From Rhabdornis inornatus (lineage: Eukaryota; Chordata; Aves; Passeriformes; Rhabdornithidae), in contig VWZS01010874.1 in NCBI GenBank assembly GCA_013397075.1, positions 746,039 to 810,038 of the forward strand: DNA of 64,000 nucleotides, given 5' to 3'. Within the stretch, counting starts at the first letter, position 1. The number at the start of each line of letters is the position of its first letter. The notes beneath the pieces were generated by a model, which worked only from the letters and a program-made list of their open reading frames with translations, was not told where the DNA came from and ran no database searches. This document shows positions 11,340 to 25,852 of this stretch, piece after piece. The position numbers and the translations under genes were made by a program.

Positions 11340-12720
11340 AGGTCCAGCCGTGGGCGATGGAGAGCGGGTCTATAAATGCTCTCCCGGAGCCCCCGCAGCA
11401 GCCGGGGCTCCAGCCGGGCCGTGCGGGGAGATGGGGCTCCCGAGGCAGCGGGGCCACGGCGGGGACAAGGACAAGGAGAAGGATGAGAGAAGGCAGATCC
11501 TGCCTTCCCTGCTGCGGCCAGGGCAGCCACCTGCGGGGCGGGCTGAGCCCGGGGCGGGCTGAGCCCGAGCATCCTCCAGGCCGTGCCTGCAGCTGGGGCG
11601 GCCACGGACCCCCCCGGGGAAGAGGGTCCGAGGGGGCACCGGGAGGGCTCCTCACAACCGACGGGTCGCCTTCCCTGCAACAGGCGCTAATTGCAGAAGG
11701 TCAATTAAAAGCGAGCGAGGGAAGGTGATTAATGGCCCTTTCGGTTTCAAGCATGGGCCACGGGCTGGGCTTCCCGGGCTGCGAGTGTCCCACCAGGAGA
11801 GAGGCTGGCGAGGAGCGAGGTTACGGCTCGGGGTCAGGAGGTTCTCTAAACTCCCACTTCCCCCTCGCAGCGGGACCCTTTGGAGGAGTAAATCAATGGC
11901 TGTATTAGCTCCGAGCAGTTATGAACCGCTGATGGACACGGGAGCAGGGGCTGGGAGAATCCTATTCATCAGGGAATCCGGCCCGAGCTGCTCTGCCTGT
12001 TTCTTACGGGCTATGCGGAGGCTGGGTGCTAATTAGGGGGAACCGCTAATTTCCGCCGAGCCCTCACAGGTAACAGCGCGATCCGTCAGAGGAGGAAGGT
12101 GAATAAACAGCGATTAAACACAACAAAGCGAGGGCTCCAAAGGCCTCAGCCGGGCCCAGTGGCATGGAGAGGGCTGAGTGGGTGCGGGCTTGCGCCGCGT
12201 GGGGAGCGCAAATCCCACCGGTGGGAAACAAACTCGCCTGGAGCTTTGTCGGAAGGGAAAGGGTTAAAAATCCAAGGCCGGAGGGGTCAGATCCTGGACG
12301 CGGAGCCAGCAGCTCTACGGAGGGTGGGGATCCGGCCCTCGGCGGGCGCGGCAGCGGCGGGGACCCCGGGCCGAGAGGGGCCGGGGGAGGCCGGGGGCGG
12401 GGGCGGGATGCGCTGACCTTGGCCGACAGACAGAGCAGAGCGACGGAGGAGGGAAACCGCACAAACCACACAAACCCTGCGGTGTGCAGCCAGCCCCGCT
12501 CCCGGGACGGGGCAGCGCGCTCCGCTCCGCACCCGCAGTGCTGCGAGGAGCGGCCCCGGGCCGTGGGATGCGGGGCTCCCTGCTTGTCCTGCACGCCCTG
12601 AGCATCCCGGCGGGGCAGCGAGGGCCAAATCCCCCGCGAGGCACCGAGGGCCGTGCGTCCTCCAAAGAGAGAGCCGGCCCCCGGCAGCCGTCCCCTAGCT
12701 TTCCTTCAAACAAGCCGTAA
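11340..12720. other. CpG island-like segment
   Basis: Long CpG-dense segment in the EMX2 3' flank. It is interrupted at 11,685-11,740 and 12,025-12,055 by AT-rich islets with homeodomain cores: GCTAATTGCAG (11687-11697), TCAATTAAAA, GTGATTAATGG and GCTAATTAGG (12029-12038). No coding exon was recognised; the open frames are GC-driven. Confidence 0.55.
12377..12407 (+). other. Potential G-quadruplex
   Basis: Five G-runs of three to five bases are separated by linkers of one to four bases (GGGGCCGGGGGAGGCCGGGG, then GCGGGGGCGGG). This fits the four-run G-quadruplex rule on the plus strand. It lies at the end of a CpG-rich segment. Confidence 0.65.
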
Positions 12721-12779
12721 AAATCCGCCCGAGTCTGCAATTCGCCACCCGAAATCCACGCTGCCACCCCCACCCCTCT

Positions 12780-13400
12780 CAGTTATTTAATATAAAATGT
12801 ATTTTTGAACACCCGCTCGGATAGCATCTCGCCAATATTTATATTTCCACGTTGCCTGGCATCCACTGTCCCGCATTAGACTCTGCCTCTCTCTCCCTCT
12901 CTCTAATCCTGCCACTTTAAATAGATGAATTAATAAAGCAAATGAGGGTCTAATAAGCTGACTGTCCTGCCTATTGAGGCAGGGGGAGAGAGACTAGAAA
13001 GTGCGCCAAATTTGTTTGCAGTGGATCAAGGCTAGCCGCCTTTGCTTCACTTTCTTTATCTTAATTCCGACTTGAAAAGATATAATTATCTAGTTTGAAC
13101 AGAGCTGCTATCAAATCCTTCTCTAGGCAAGGCAGGGGAGAGCTGGAGTGGATTGCAGTGTTCTGAGCCGCTTGGTGCAGCCGGAGATAGGGAGTAATGA
13201 AGTTGTGGAGTCCTGAGATACAAAGGGCATTAACCTCATTAGCATGAAACCTTTTCTTCTAACCATTGTGGGACCCTTTCAGACTCCTAATCCCCCCTAT
13301 TTTCAAAGCTGGGTTTGTAATAAAGCTTTTAGGGTTTTTTTTCAAAGCTAATGGCATTCTCTGAAGATTTTATTGCTGTTACGCTACATAGGACGCTTAA
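12780..13400. promoter_or_regulatory. Long enhancer-like block, EMX2 3' flank
   Basis: About 600 bp of complex sequence with a sharp composition change from the GC-rich DNA before it. Visible motifs include GCCAATATTTATATTTCC, CACTTTAAATAGATGAATTA, GTCTAATAAGCTGAC, TATAATTATCTAG, a TCF/LEF-like TACAAAGG (13219-13226) and ATTAACCTCATTAGC. It lies about 1.5 kb beyond the polyadenylation signal. Mouse work, as I recall it, placed a forebrain enhancer a few kilobases 3' of Emx2, so this is a candidate counterpart; that link is an inference. Confidence 0.45.
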
Positions 13401-13436
13401 TTTTTTCCCCTCTCTCCCTTCTCTTCCCTCACGGTT

Positions 13437-13480
13437 TAAGAAAAAAAAAAAAAAAAAAGAAAAGAAAAAAAATAAAAAGA
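13437..13480. repeat. A-rich tract
   Basis: About 20 consecutive A followed by GAAAAGAAAAAAAATAAAAA. Low-complexity sequence between two complex blocks, with no mobile element attached that I can recognise. Confidence 0.9.
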
Positions 13481-14340
13481 GGGATCGGGGGAGAAGTATA
13501 TGGTTCCTGCAGAAATAAGCCTTTTATCAAGATGGGAAACAATTTCTAGAAGGGCCCAAGTCTGCTGTTCGGCCGCAATCCGTTTAATGTTTGCCCATTT
13601 GCCCGGGTTTGAAGTGGAGAGCAAGGCAGCTTGGGCGAGTTCAGGGGAAATGTGCGTCCTGCTTGGTTTCCAGGTCTGCATCATCAGCTGTTCGAGGAGG
13701 GAAGAAACGCCACGAGAAGTTTACCTTGGGAATAGCTCTACTAAATAATTAGGCTAGGTTTAAATGGAAGGGACTGCATTGCGACATGCGTCCTAACCCT
13801 GACTGGGCCTCTCTCATATTTGTAGCACAAGTGAATGGAAAGTCACCCGGATTGTATAAGAAGAGATAAAAAAAAAAATCTGATTTTTTTTTTTAAAAAT
13901 TAAATTTACATAGTACCCGATAGAGCCAACACGTGCACAGAATTTCTAATCTTAACTTTTCAAGGCAGTATGTTTAACAAAGCTCGTATTTTTTGCGATG
14001 CATTGTAACTTCGCCTTATCACAGTGTAAAGGGTAGTCAGATTGTCCTAAATTATGTCCAACTAGCCCCCCTGGATCCACGGATTAAGAGATTAAAGGAG
14101 ACCACTGGGCAATGCCTCCTCTTTCCCCTTCATATTCCTGGTATGATAATTGCCTAAACTGATTTGCACTTTCACAAAAGCTTGCAGGATTCTTTGTAGC
14201 TCGAACAGAGCAGACGAGGTTTCTCTATCAATGGAAATAAAACTGATTAATGCAGTCTATCAGGCTAAGGAGCAAATGAAGCATGAAAAAACAACTGTGT
14301 ACCCCCAGAAAACCAGCTAGTTTCCTCAAGGACCCAGAGT
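13481..14340. promoter_or_regulatory. Enhancer-like block close to EMX2 3' end
   Basis: Mostly complex sequence with few CpGs and no coding potential. It contains GCCTTTTATCAAGATGGG, GTTTAATGTTTGCCC, GTATGATAATTGCC, AACTGATTAATGCAG and a CATTGTAACTTCGCC stretch. It borders the transcription unit, so part of it could belong to a longer 3' UTR form. Regulatory role is inferred. Confidence 0.35.
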
Positions 14341-14935
14341 AAAATTTTTTTTCTTTTTCTTTTTTTTTTTCCCCTTTCCCCCACCTCTTTAACGTCAGAC
14401 TTTCACTCTGTGCCCAGGATCGCTCCCTGAGAGCGGCAGGGAGAGGCGCAGCCTCTGTTCACGGGACCTGTCCCTCACCGCACCGACCTGGACAGGGGAT
14501 AGAAAAGATGGGGGGAAAAAGACAAAAAAAAAAAAAATCCTCTCTCACTAAATAAAACACCTATTTTTGCCGAGGAAATCCTCGCTCAGCGGAGTGCGGC
14601 TGCTGCCGACCAGTTTCACCATCACGAACCGGTCCGCACTTCTGTTTCTAACCAGGGAAGGGGCTGGGTTTCTCCTTGAGGTTTTTGTTTGGTTGGTTGG
14701 TTCTGTTTCGGGGGGTTTTAGGTATTTATATACAGCAAGTGCGCCTCTGCGGCTTATTTTTGGAGGTCTGTTTAGCAGCCAGCGAATACATTAAGAAAAT
14801 GCGCCTATGGCCGCAGGAATGCGCGGCGCGGCCGCGGGGGTTCAGCAGCTAAAAACAAGGCGTTGTGGGGGGAAACCATCGGTTTCCGAGAAATTTAGGG
14901 GTGAAGTGGAAAAGATATTGCTTAAAAATTTAGGC
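14341..14935. other. Spacer beyond the EMX2 polyadenylation signal
   Basis: T-runs and A-runs (14,343-14,371; 14,524-14,537), a GGTTGGTTGGTT run near 14,690 and a small CpG-rich patch near 14,820-14,840. No gene or other feature is supported. Confidence 0.4.
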
Positions 14936-16127
14936 CATATTGATAAATCTTTATTGACAAAATATTGACAATGACATACTTCTTGGAAGTATATAGTGTG
15001 TTAGAATTCTAACAAATTAAACACAAAACACAAAAATATTTACATTCTGGTATAGGAGACATGAAGGAAACATTTGTCACTTTTTTTTTTTAGTAGCTCT
15101 ATGATCTCGGAATATTATAAGGTCAGTGCTTGAAAATTGACCCAATGAAAATGGCCATTAAGAAAAAAAAATTAATCCGCGATTTTAAGTCCCTTTTCTC
15201 TGGATCCTCCCAGCCTAGAAGGTGTCCCCACCGCCAAAACTGGTCTCTGGGTTTGCGTTTTGTTAATCTCAAAAAAAAAAGTAATCATCATCTGGTTTTG
15301 CAATGGGGATACAGTTGGGGAGGGGGAGATAATTCCATTTGATTTTTTTTTTTTTNCTCCCCTCCCCACCGTGTTTGTCCATCCGGAAGGAACACTATGC
15401 TTTGTTACTGCTACTTCATTTAGCTTTCACAAACACTTTGACGCCAGAAGTTATCATAAAATGTTTACAGACTGCACATTTCTCGTAAAATAAAATTAAA
15501 AAGCACACAGAACCTGTCTTAAAGGGAAAAAAATTACAATTCATTTCTGTCTTTAGGAACCGGAGTAATTTTTTTCCGTTTCTTTTTCTTTTTTTTTTTT
15601 TCCTTTTTTTTTCCCCCAGACGGCTTTACACATGCAATTCAAGTTTCTGAAACAGGTGTGGGTTTTGGCTGCTTATGGAAATTTCTCTTTCAAAGACGGA
15701 AAAAACCGTGAAGTGCAAAATGTCCCGTAAGGTGTTAATTTTTCTGGTTTGGTCGGGGGGCTTTTTTTGCTACTATTTTTTTTTCTTTTTAAGACTTTTT
15801 TCTATATATTTTTAATTTTTTTTTTTTTACGTTATGCTTTTAAAAGTGGACTGCGATAAACGGAATACCTGTCAATCACCTCGTCCCGGTGTTTTGGCTT
15901 TGATTGACAGATCCCCTGCGCCAGAGCGGTGCCGGCAGTGCCACAGTTCGGACCCCTCGCTGGCTGGCCCTCGCTTGCTCCCAGCTCCCTCCCAGGCAGG
16001 AATCGTGTTTTGATGAAGATCTCCGTGTCCTTCCCCGCACCGCCATGCCGCGGGGATGCGGGGGGTGAGCCTTTAACACTTTCGGTTGGTGAGGTGCTGG
16101 CTTTGAAAAGTCCAAAAGTGCCAGTTT
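14936..16127 (-). other. EMX2: EMX2 3' untranslated region
   Basis: This runs from the TAA stop (16130-16128) to just beyond the first clear AATAAA signal on the minus strand, about 1.2 kb. That is similar to the length I recall for mammalian EMX2. It is AT-rich with several long A-runs in mRNA sense (T-runs on the plus strand at 15,345-15,355, 15,591-15,601 and 15,817-15,828) and one unknown base at 15356. The exact cleavage point is an estimate. Confidence 0.7.
14950..14955 (-). terminator. EMX2: Polyadenylation signal AATAAA of EMX2
   Basis: Plus strand TTTATT reads AATAAA on the minus strand, about 1.17 kb past the stop codon, followed by GATTTATCAATATGGCC. Cleavage is expected 10-30 bases beyond it. 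It is the best hexamer seen downstream of the stop at a plausible distance. Confidence 0.7.
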
Positions 16128-21163
<5,036 letters not shown>

Positions 21164-21420
21164 GCTGCCGCGACGAGAGTCCCCGACCCAATCTCTGCCC
21201 GTCTCTCTCTGGTGCGCGGGAGACGATCCGGGGAAGTTTGCAGCAGGGAGTGACTTGAGGAGGGATAGATACACACATAAATAGACAGGGGCTGGAGGAA
21301 AAGGAGGCAGCGGCAGCCAGCGGTACCCAAAAGGGAGACACACACACGCACCACGCACACACTCACACAAAAAAAAAGTTGCTGGGAGAAGTTTCCCTCC
21401 TGCAAGGAAAAGGCGGTCGC
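21164..21420 (-). other. EMX2: Probable EMX2 5' leader
   Basis: Sequence directly upstream of the start codon. It includes a GT-rich run in mRNA sense (CA-rich on the plus strand, 21,337-21,367). An upstream ATG lies at 21278-21276 in another frame, in weak context (T at -3), and its frame stays open through all of exon 1. The transcription start is not visible, so the leader length is a guess. Confidence 0.5.
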
Positions 21421-21434
21421 GCCCCCCCCTCCCC

Positions 21435-21620
21435 CCCTAAGTCCAAAGACAATCCATGGATGTGATCGGCCCCTTCACAAGTTGTGCAAACGATTTGTTA
21501 GTTCATGAGCCTAATTAGTGCTGGGATCACATAAACAGCTTCCTCTGAAGCCTGGTAAATGGCTTGATGATTGGTCGCTATTACTCGCCTTGAGGTTGAA
21601 GGGGGAGACTCTTTAAAGTG
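21435..21620. promoter_or_regulatory. EMX2 promoter-proximal block
   Basis: AT-balanced complex sequence between the CpG-rich leader and the CpG-rich upstream region. On the plus strand it carries CCATGGATGTGATCGG, GCCTAATTAGTGC (homeodomain core), ATAAACA (FOX-like, 21531-21537), GATGATTGG (inverted CCAAT, about 21567-21574) and a palindromic TTTAAA (21612-21617). Such a block between two CpG-rich edges fits a bidirectional promoter for EMX2 and an antisense transcript. Start sites are not proven. Confidence 0.5.
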
Positions 21621-21803
21621 CGTCAGAGGGGAGGCGAGCGCCGGGCAGCGCCATCGGGAGGGATGGAGCCGCGGATCGGAGTGCGGCGGGAGCGCGCCCG
21701 GCAGCGCGGGGGGAGCGCCGCGCAGCCGCCCCCGCCCCTCTCCGCTCCGAGCCCCTCCGCAGCCGCGCTGCCCTCCCTCCCCTGCCGCTGCTCGGCGAAC
21801 AAG
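21618..21803 (+). ncRNA. Candidate first exon of an EMX2OS-type divergent lncRNA
   Basis: In mammals EMX2OS is transcribed opposite EMX2 from the same promoter region. Here the plus strand offers a CpG-rich stretch just after the TTTAAA palindrome, and it ends at a good splice donor (AACAAG|GTAGGC, exon end 21803). No acceptor or downstream exon could be assigned. The open frame across it is Arg/Pro/Ser-rich and looks GC-driven, so a noncoding role is favoured. This rests on position, one donor and mammalian precedent only. Confidence 0.3.
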
Positions 21804-22200
21804 GTAGGCGGATGGGGGGCTGAGGGGGGGCTCAGCGGGACAGGAGGTGGGGGGCCCTGCATCTCCTCGGGTGGAGGCAGGGGGGAGTTGGGCTGCTCCG
21901 CCAGCGCGACACCCCTGTCCCTGCCACCTCTCGGCTACTCTCAGCCCGGCCAGGTTACCTTGATCGGCCCCGGGGCGCCAGCGAGAGATGCCCCGCTGGG
22001 GAAAAATTTCGTCCCGGTGAGAGAACGGCTCGTCGTCCTCCTCCGAACTTATTTATTTCCCCTTCGCTCCTCCGCGCTGCCCGCACCGCGCGGTGCGGAG
22101 CACAAAGCGCAGGGCAGCCGCATCGTGCGAAGCTGGGGCACGCCGGGCTCTCGCAGACGGGACAGGGATCAAGTCTCCGGTTCCAGCCTTGTCCGTATTT
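21620..22200. other. CpG island-like upstream segment
   Basis: CpG-dense from 21,620 to about 22,180. It continues the GC-rich character of exon 1 on the other side of the AT-balanced promoter block. No coding signal beyond composition. Confidence 0.55.
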
Positions 22201-22560
22201 TCGCGTTTACCTTTGGGTCCGGAGATGATTTTAGGGCTGAGTTCTCCTCCTCCCATTGGCTGGAGCTGCAGAATAATTATGATCACATCCTAATACTCTT
22301 GGCTGGTGCTTACTGTTTATTGGTAGTTAAGGATCTATTATCTATTCATCAGCCTCCCATTTTTGCCAATTACATTCTTCTAAAGTGAAGTACCAGCAGG
22401 TATTTTGCACATTTACAATTAATGATAAAAAAATCTGGCGTACTTTAAATCTATTACGCCGCTGTGTAATTTATCTTAAAGATGCGGAATTGCTAATGTA
22501 AATTAATGTTTCTGTTGAACCAAGGGATGGGGGAAGTCTTAAAACCAGTCTAGCGTTTCT
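22200..22560. promoter_or_regulatory. Strong enhancer-like block upstream of EMX2
   Basis: About 360 bp of complex AT-rich sequence starting abruptly after a CpG-rich segment. Sites include CAGAATAATTATGATCACAT, GCCAATTACATTC, ACAATTAATGATAAA, CTGTGTAATTTATC and GCTAATGTAAATTAATG. The density of TAAT cores without simple repeats is the highest near the promoter. It lies about 1.1 kb upstream of the start codon. Confidence 0.5.
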
Positions 22561-24360
22561 TTCCTTCGCTTCCGGACCTTGTTTTCTGTTTTCTTTCCAC
22601 TTTATACGCTAAAAATCCGTTACTTCGCTGCATTAAATTATGCTAAAAAACAAATCGCCGTCTAAATGGTTGTTTCCAGTAAAGGGCGAGGTGAATTCTA
22701 TTCTCCTTCCCTACTCGCTGCTAAAAGCATCTGTTCCCAGCTTGCCGATATTTTTAACACAATACCAAATTGACGGGCTAAATATAAGTGACAAAACAGT
22801 GTTGGGCACGCAAAGATGCGGCCGTTCTTGCGCCTTTGTTTGAGGCCGTGTTTCCCTTTGTGTACCCCGCGCTGTGTGCACTTTGTGGAGGGAGAAGTTC
22901 ACTCTCTGTAGGAAATGTAAATCTGATCTCCAGGCGTGGGGCGGCTGCACGTATAGATATCCACAGCCACACGTGCGTGCGAGCGCAGAGCAAAGTGAGC
23001 TTCACATGGCGTAACTCATGTCTTTGGGCAGATTTTGCTGCGAGGTGCCATTCTCCCAGGTCTCACACGTTTGGGAAAACCCCTCCTGCCCGAAGACACC
23101 AGAGTGCAGGGCTCCGGCCCCGCTGAGCGGAAAGAGCCGAGCAAGGGAGAGAAGGATTTCCCTTCAGCCCCACTCGTGCCCCTCGTGAATCGCTGGTATC
23201 TTAACTTTCTAAGTCCCCTCACCCCTTCGCCGTGCAACTTTTTTCCCTTCAAGCGGCGGTCATTACGCCTCTTCTCGAAAAGAACTGGGGTTATAGACAC
23301 GAGCAAGGATAAGAAAGTGCTCTAAATAGGACGGGTGTTTGATGTGCTGATTTCGCCTGGAATCTTGGTTCCAGTGTACTGAAAATGGGAAAAAAATGAG
23401 AGCGAAACTTCTCCTTCTTCTAGGAAGAGCAGTGTTCTGCATCTGCGTATTTACACTTCTACGGGACTGAAGAATGAATCTGAATTGGAAAAACTTCAAC
23501 TCCGGGTTTTTTTGCCTTTTTTTTTTCTTTTTTTTTTTTTTCTTTCCAGACATCCTGACATAATCACGGGGCTCCTTTGAAAACTGCATCGGGTAATTTA
23601 GCACTTGGGGAGGGAGGAATTATATCCGTTTGAAAAGAAACCTCACACACGCAGAACCTCCAAAACGATCGATAAATTTCCCTCGACCTACTTTACCGCC
23701 GGGGAAATATCCTCTAGCCTAAAATCTCTCTCCGAAGGGGAGTCCCGTTGTTTTGGAGCTGAACGGAGGAGGCTATGCTTGCAGCAGGGAGCTCTCCGCG
23801 GCCGAGTCTGATATTTTTTCGGGAAAAGAGAGTGATCTCGGCCGCAGCACCCTGGAGGTCCGAGCCCTGCTCGCTCTCTGTGCTCTGTACATGCGTACAC
23901 ATATCTGTGTGCATGTTGTGGGTATGTGCGGGGATACATCCAGGCACAGTAACCGCAAGCAGAGCCTGGAGAGCACAAGCTTTCCCTGGGTTTTGTCAGA
24001 GATAAAACAGGCCGGGGACAGTGAGAACAAAAACCAAAAGGACTCGGGATGGGATTTCCCAGAATTTTCCTTTTCTCCCTAAATTTTTGTATCATTCTCG
24101 CACTCGTCGCCGTGGCCGTTTCTCGTGGGCGCCTCCCGAGCAGCCTCGGCCTCTGCTGGCCCGGCCACGGCCGCTGCCCTCCAGCCCGGCCTGCCCCGGG
24201 AGCAGCTCCCGAAGCCGCTCTCTTGAACTTTTCCTACCCAGGGTCTTGACAGGCTGCTCTCGCTGTCTTATTGGCGTCTACATGGAGAAAATCTGGCAGG
24301 GGCTCCCTTCCCAGCAATCCCCGATCTGCTCCAAGCGCACCGAGAGGCAGCCTCTCTCGG
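22561..24360. other. Gene-free upstream flank
   Basis: Mixed composition, with a T-run at 23,510-23,545 and a GC-rich patch around 24,110-24,210. Frames are short and unrelated to known proteins. Transcription as part of a divergent lncRNA is possible, but no splice pair was recognised. Confidence 0.4.
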
Positions 24361-24440
24361 AGGGAGGGGTGCGCTACATTCGCAGTCAAATTACATGGCT
24401 GGCCTCAAAGGCACTAGCTGCGGATTTCCAAACTAATACT
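24361..24440. promoter_or_regulatory. Short enhancer-like block
   Basis: Complex sequence including CGCAGTCAAATTACATGGC, CTCAAAGGCACTAG and CCAAACTAATACTC, with a TCF/LEF-like TCAAAGG. Short, so low confidence. Confidence 0.25.
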
Positions 24441-24759
24441 CATCTTTTAAAAGACGGGCCAAGAAGAAATTGCGAGGAAGGTCTCAGATGCGGGGACCTC
24501 GGGGTAAGACAGTTATTCGTGGGCTAAACCAGGCTGAACTTTCACCGGTATGAGGGTGGCGGTGAGGGAAGTTTCAGCCTCCCCTAACTTTCTTTTCCAG
24601 GTGGGATCTGTCTCCCTTTTTCCCCTCCTGTCCCGGATATTCATGCATACAGCAGGGAGGAGAGGTGACCTAGGCAGGTCGTATCTGGTGTGTGGGGCTG
24701 AGTGAGTTAAAGGAGAGGGTAAAATATCTAATTTAATTCTTTTCTGGACGCCCTAACCC

Positions 24760-25850
24760 CTATTCAGTATGTCTAAGCCTCCTGCGAGTCCTTCGCAAAA
24801 GCGCAGTGCTCGGCAGGAGGGCCGGGCCGGGCCGAGCCGAGCCGGGCTGGGCTCCCAGGGCCTGGGCCGGGCTGCGGGGCTGCGGGAGAGCCCGGGGTCG
24901 GGCACCACGGCCTCCGCCGAGCAGGTGGATTCCGTTCGCAGCCGGAGCCACGCGTGGACAGGGTCTTGCTCCCCACTAATCCTTGGGTTCCCGGGTGGGA
25001 CGGACACATGGGATGCTTCCCATGGACCTCCCCATCGAGGAGACCAGCCCTGAAAACCTCACCCCTCTATTTCGGTCCCGCACCACCGGGCCAGAGCTGG
25101 AGCCGCCCGGATCCCCTCTCAGTGGCAGAGGATCGGGACTAGGACCGGGACGGGGACCGGGATCGGGACCAGAAGCAAGAAAAGGCCTTGCTGCCCGGAT
25201 TGCTCTCACCGGCCCGGGAACAGCGATCGGGCAGTGTTGCTTTAGTTTTTCTCTTTTGGACGCTAATTCAGGGCCCCCTCCCCTCTCGCTCCCGAGCCAG
25301 CGCCACTTGCTCGCTGCCCATCCCGGCCCCGCCGTGGTTCCGCGTGGTTGTTTTCGTCCCGGGGTTGTCGGACTCGCTGCTCCAATACGATGTCATTAAC
25401 ACGGGACATCCGTAACCTCCGGCTTTACACGCGAAACCCTAACCCGCACCCATCCGTGCCAGACCTTTTAAACACCAACATGTGCGGGGGAAGAGGGAGG
25501 AAATACCCGCAGTTGCGCGCGGGTGCGGTGAGCAGCGCGGTACCGAGAGTGCGTGCGGCTGGGCCGGGCCGAGCCGAGCCGAGCCGAACCGAACCGAGCC
25601 GGGCAGAGCCGGGCCGGGCCGCTCGGGATCGGGCCATGCCCGCGCGCCGCCCCCGCCGTTCCTCGGCGCTTCCATCTCGGTCCTCGTCCTGGTCTCGGTC
25701 CCGTCCCATCGCGTCCCGTTCGGTCCCGTCCCGTCCCGGGCTCGGTCCCGTNCGGGGCGCAGGGTGCACGGAGAAAGCGCGCGCGTGTATTCACACAGGC
25801 AGACGCACTCTAAACTCTCCCCGGCGAGTTGGCAGAGCCGCTTGATTTCA
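24760..25850. repeat. GC-rich segment with GCCGA/GCCGG and CCCGT pentamers
   Basis: Degenerate 5-bp repeats recur: GGGCCGGGCCGAGCCGAGCC (24,822-24,845 region), GGGACCGGGAT-type units (25,133-25,170), a 60-bp GCCGA/GCCGG array (25,559-25,625) and TCCCGTCCCGTCCCG (25,718-25,751) ending near the unknown base 25752. The frames through it are Pro/Arg/Ala/Ser repeats, not genes. Confidence 0.8.
25147..25167 (+). other. Potential G-quadruplex
   Basis: Four G-runs (3, 4, 3, 3) with linkers AC, ACC and ATC form a textbook short-loop G-quadruplex pattern on the plus strand. Confidence 0.7.
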
Positions 25851-25852
25851 GC

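Noticed and set aside
21164..21370. N-terminal extension of EMX2 in the same frame (open for 69 codons upstream)
   Set aside because: There is no in-frame ATG upstream; the extension could begin only at a non-ATG codon. The Cys/Val/Leu-rich sequence is unlike EMX2, whose known N-terminus starts at MFQP.
21618..22388. Plus-strand 256-codon frame upstream of EMX2
   Set aside because: Low-complexity Arg/Pro/Ser/Gly from CpG-rich DNA running into an enhancer-like block. More likely lncRNA or promoter sequence than protein.
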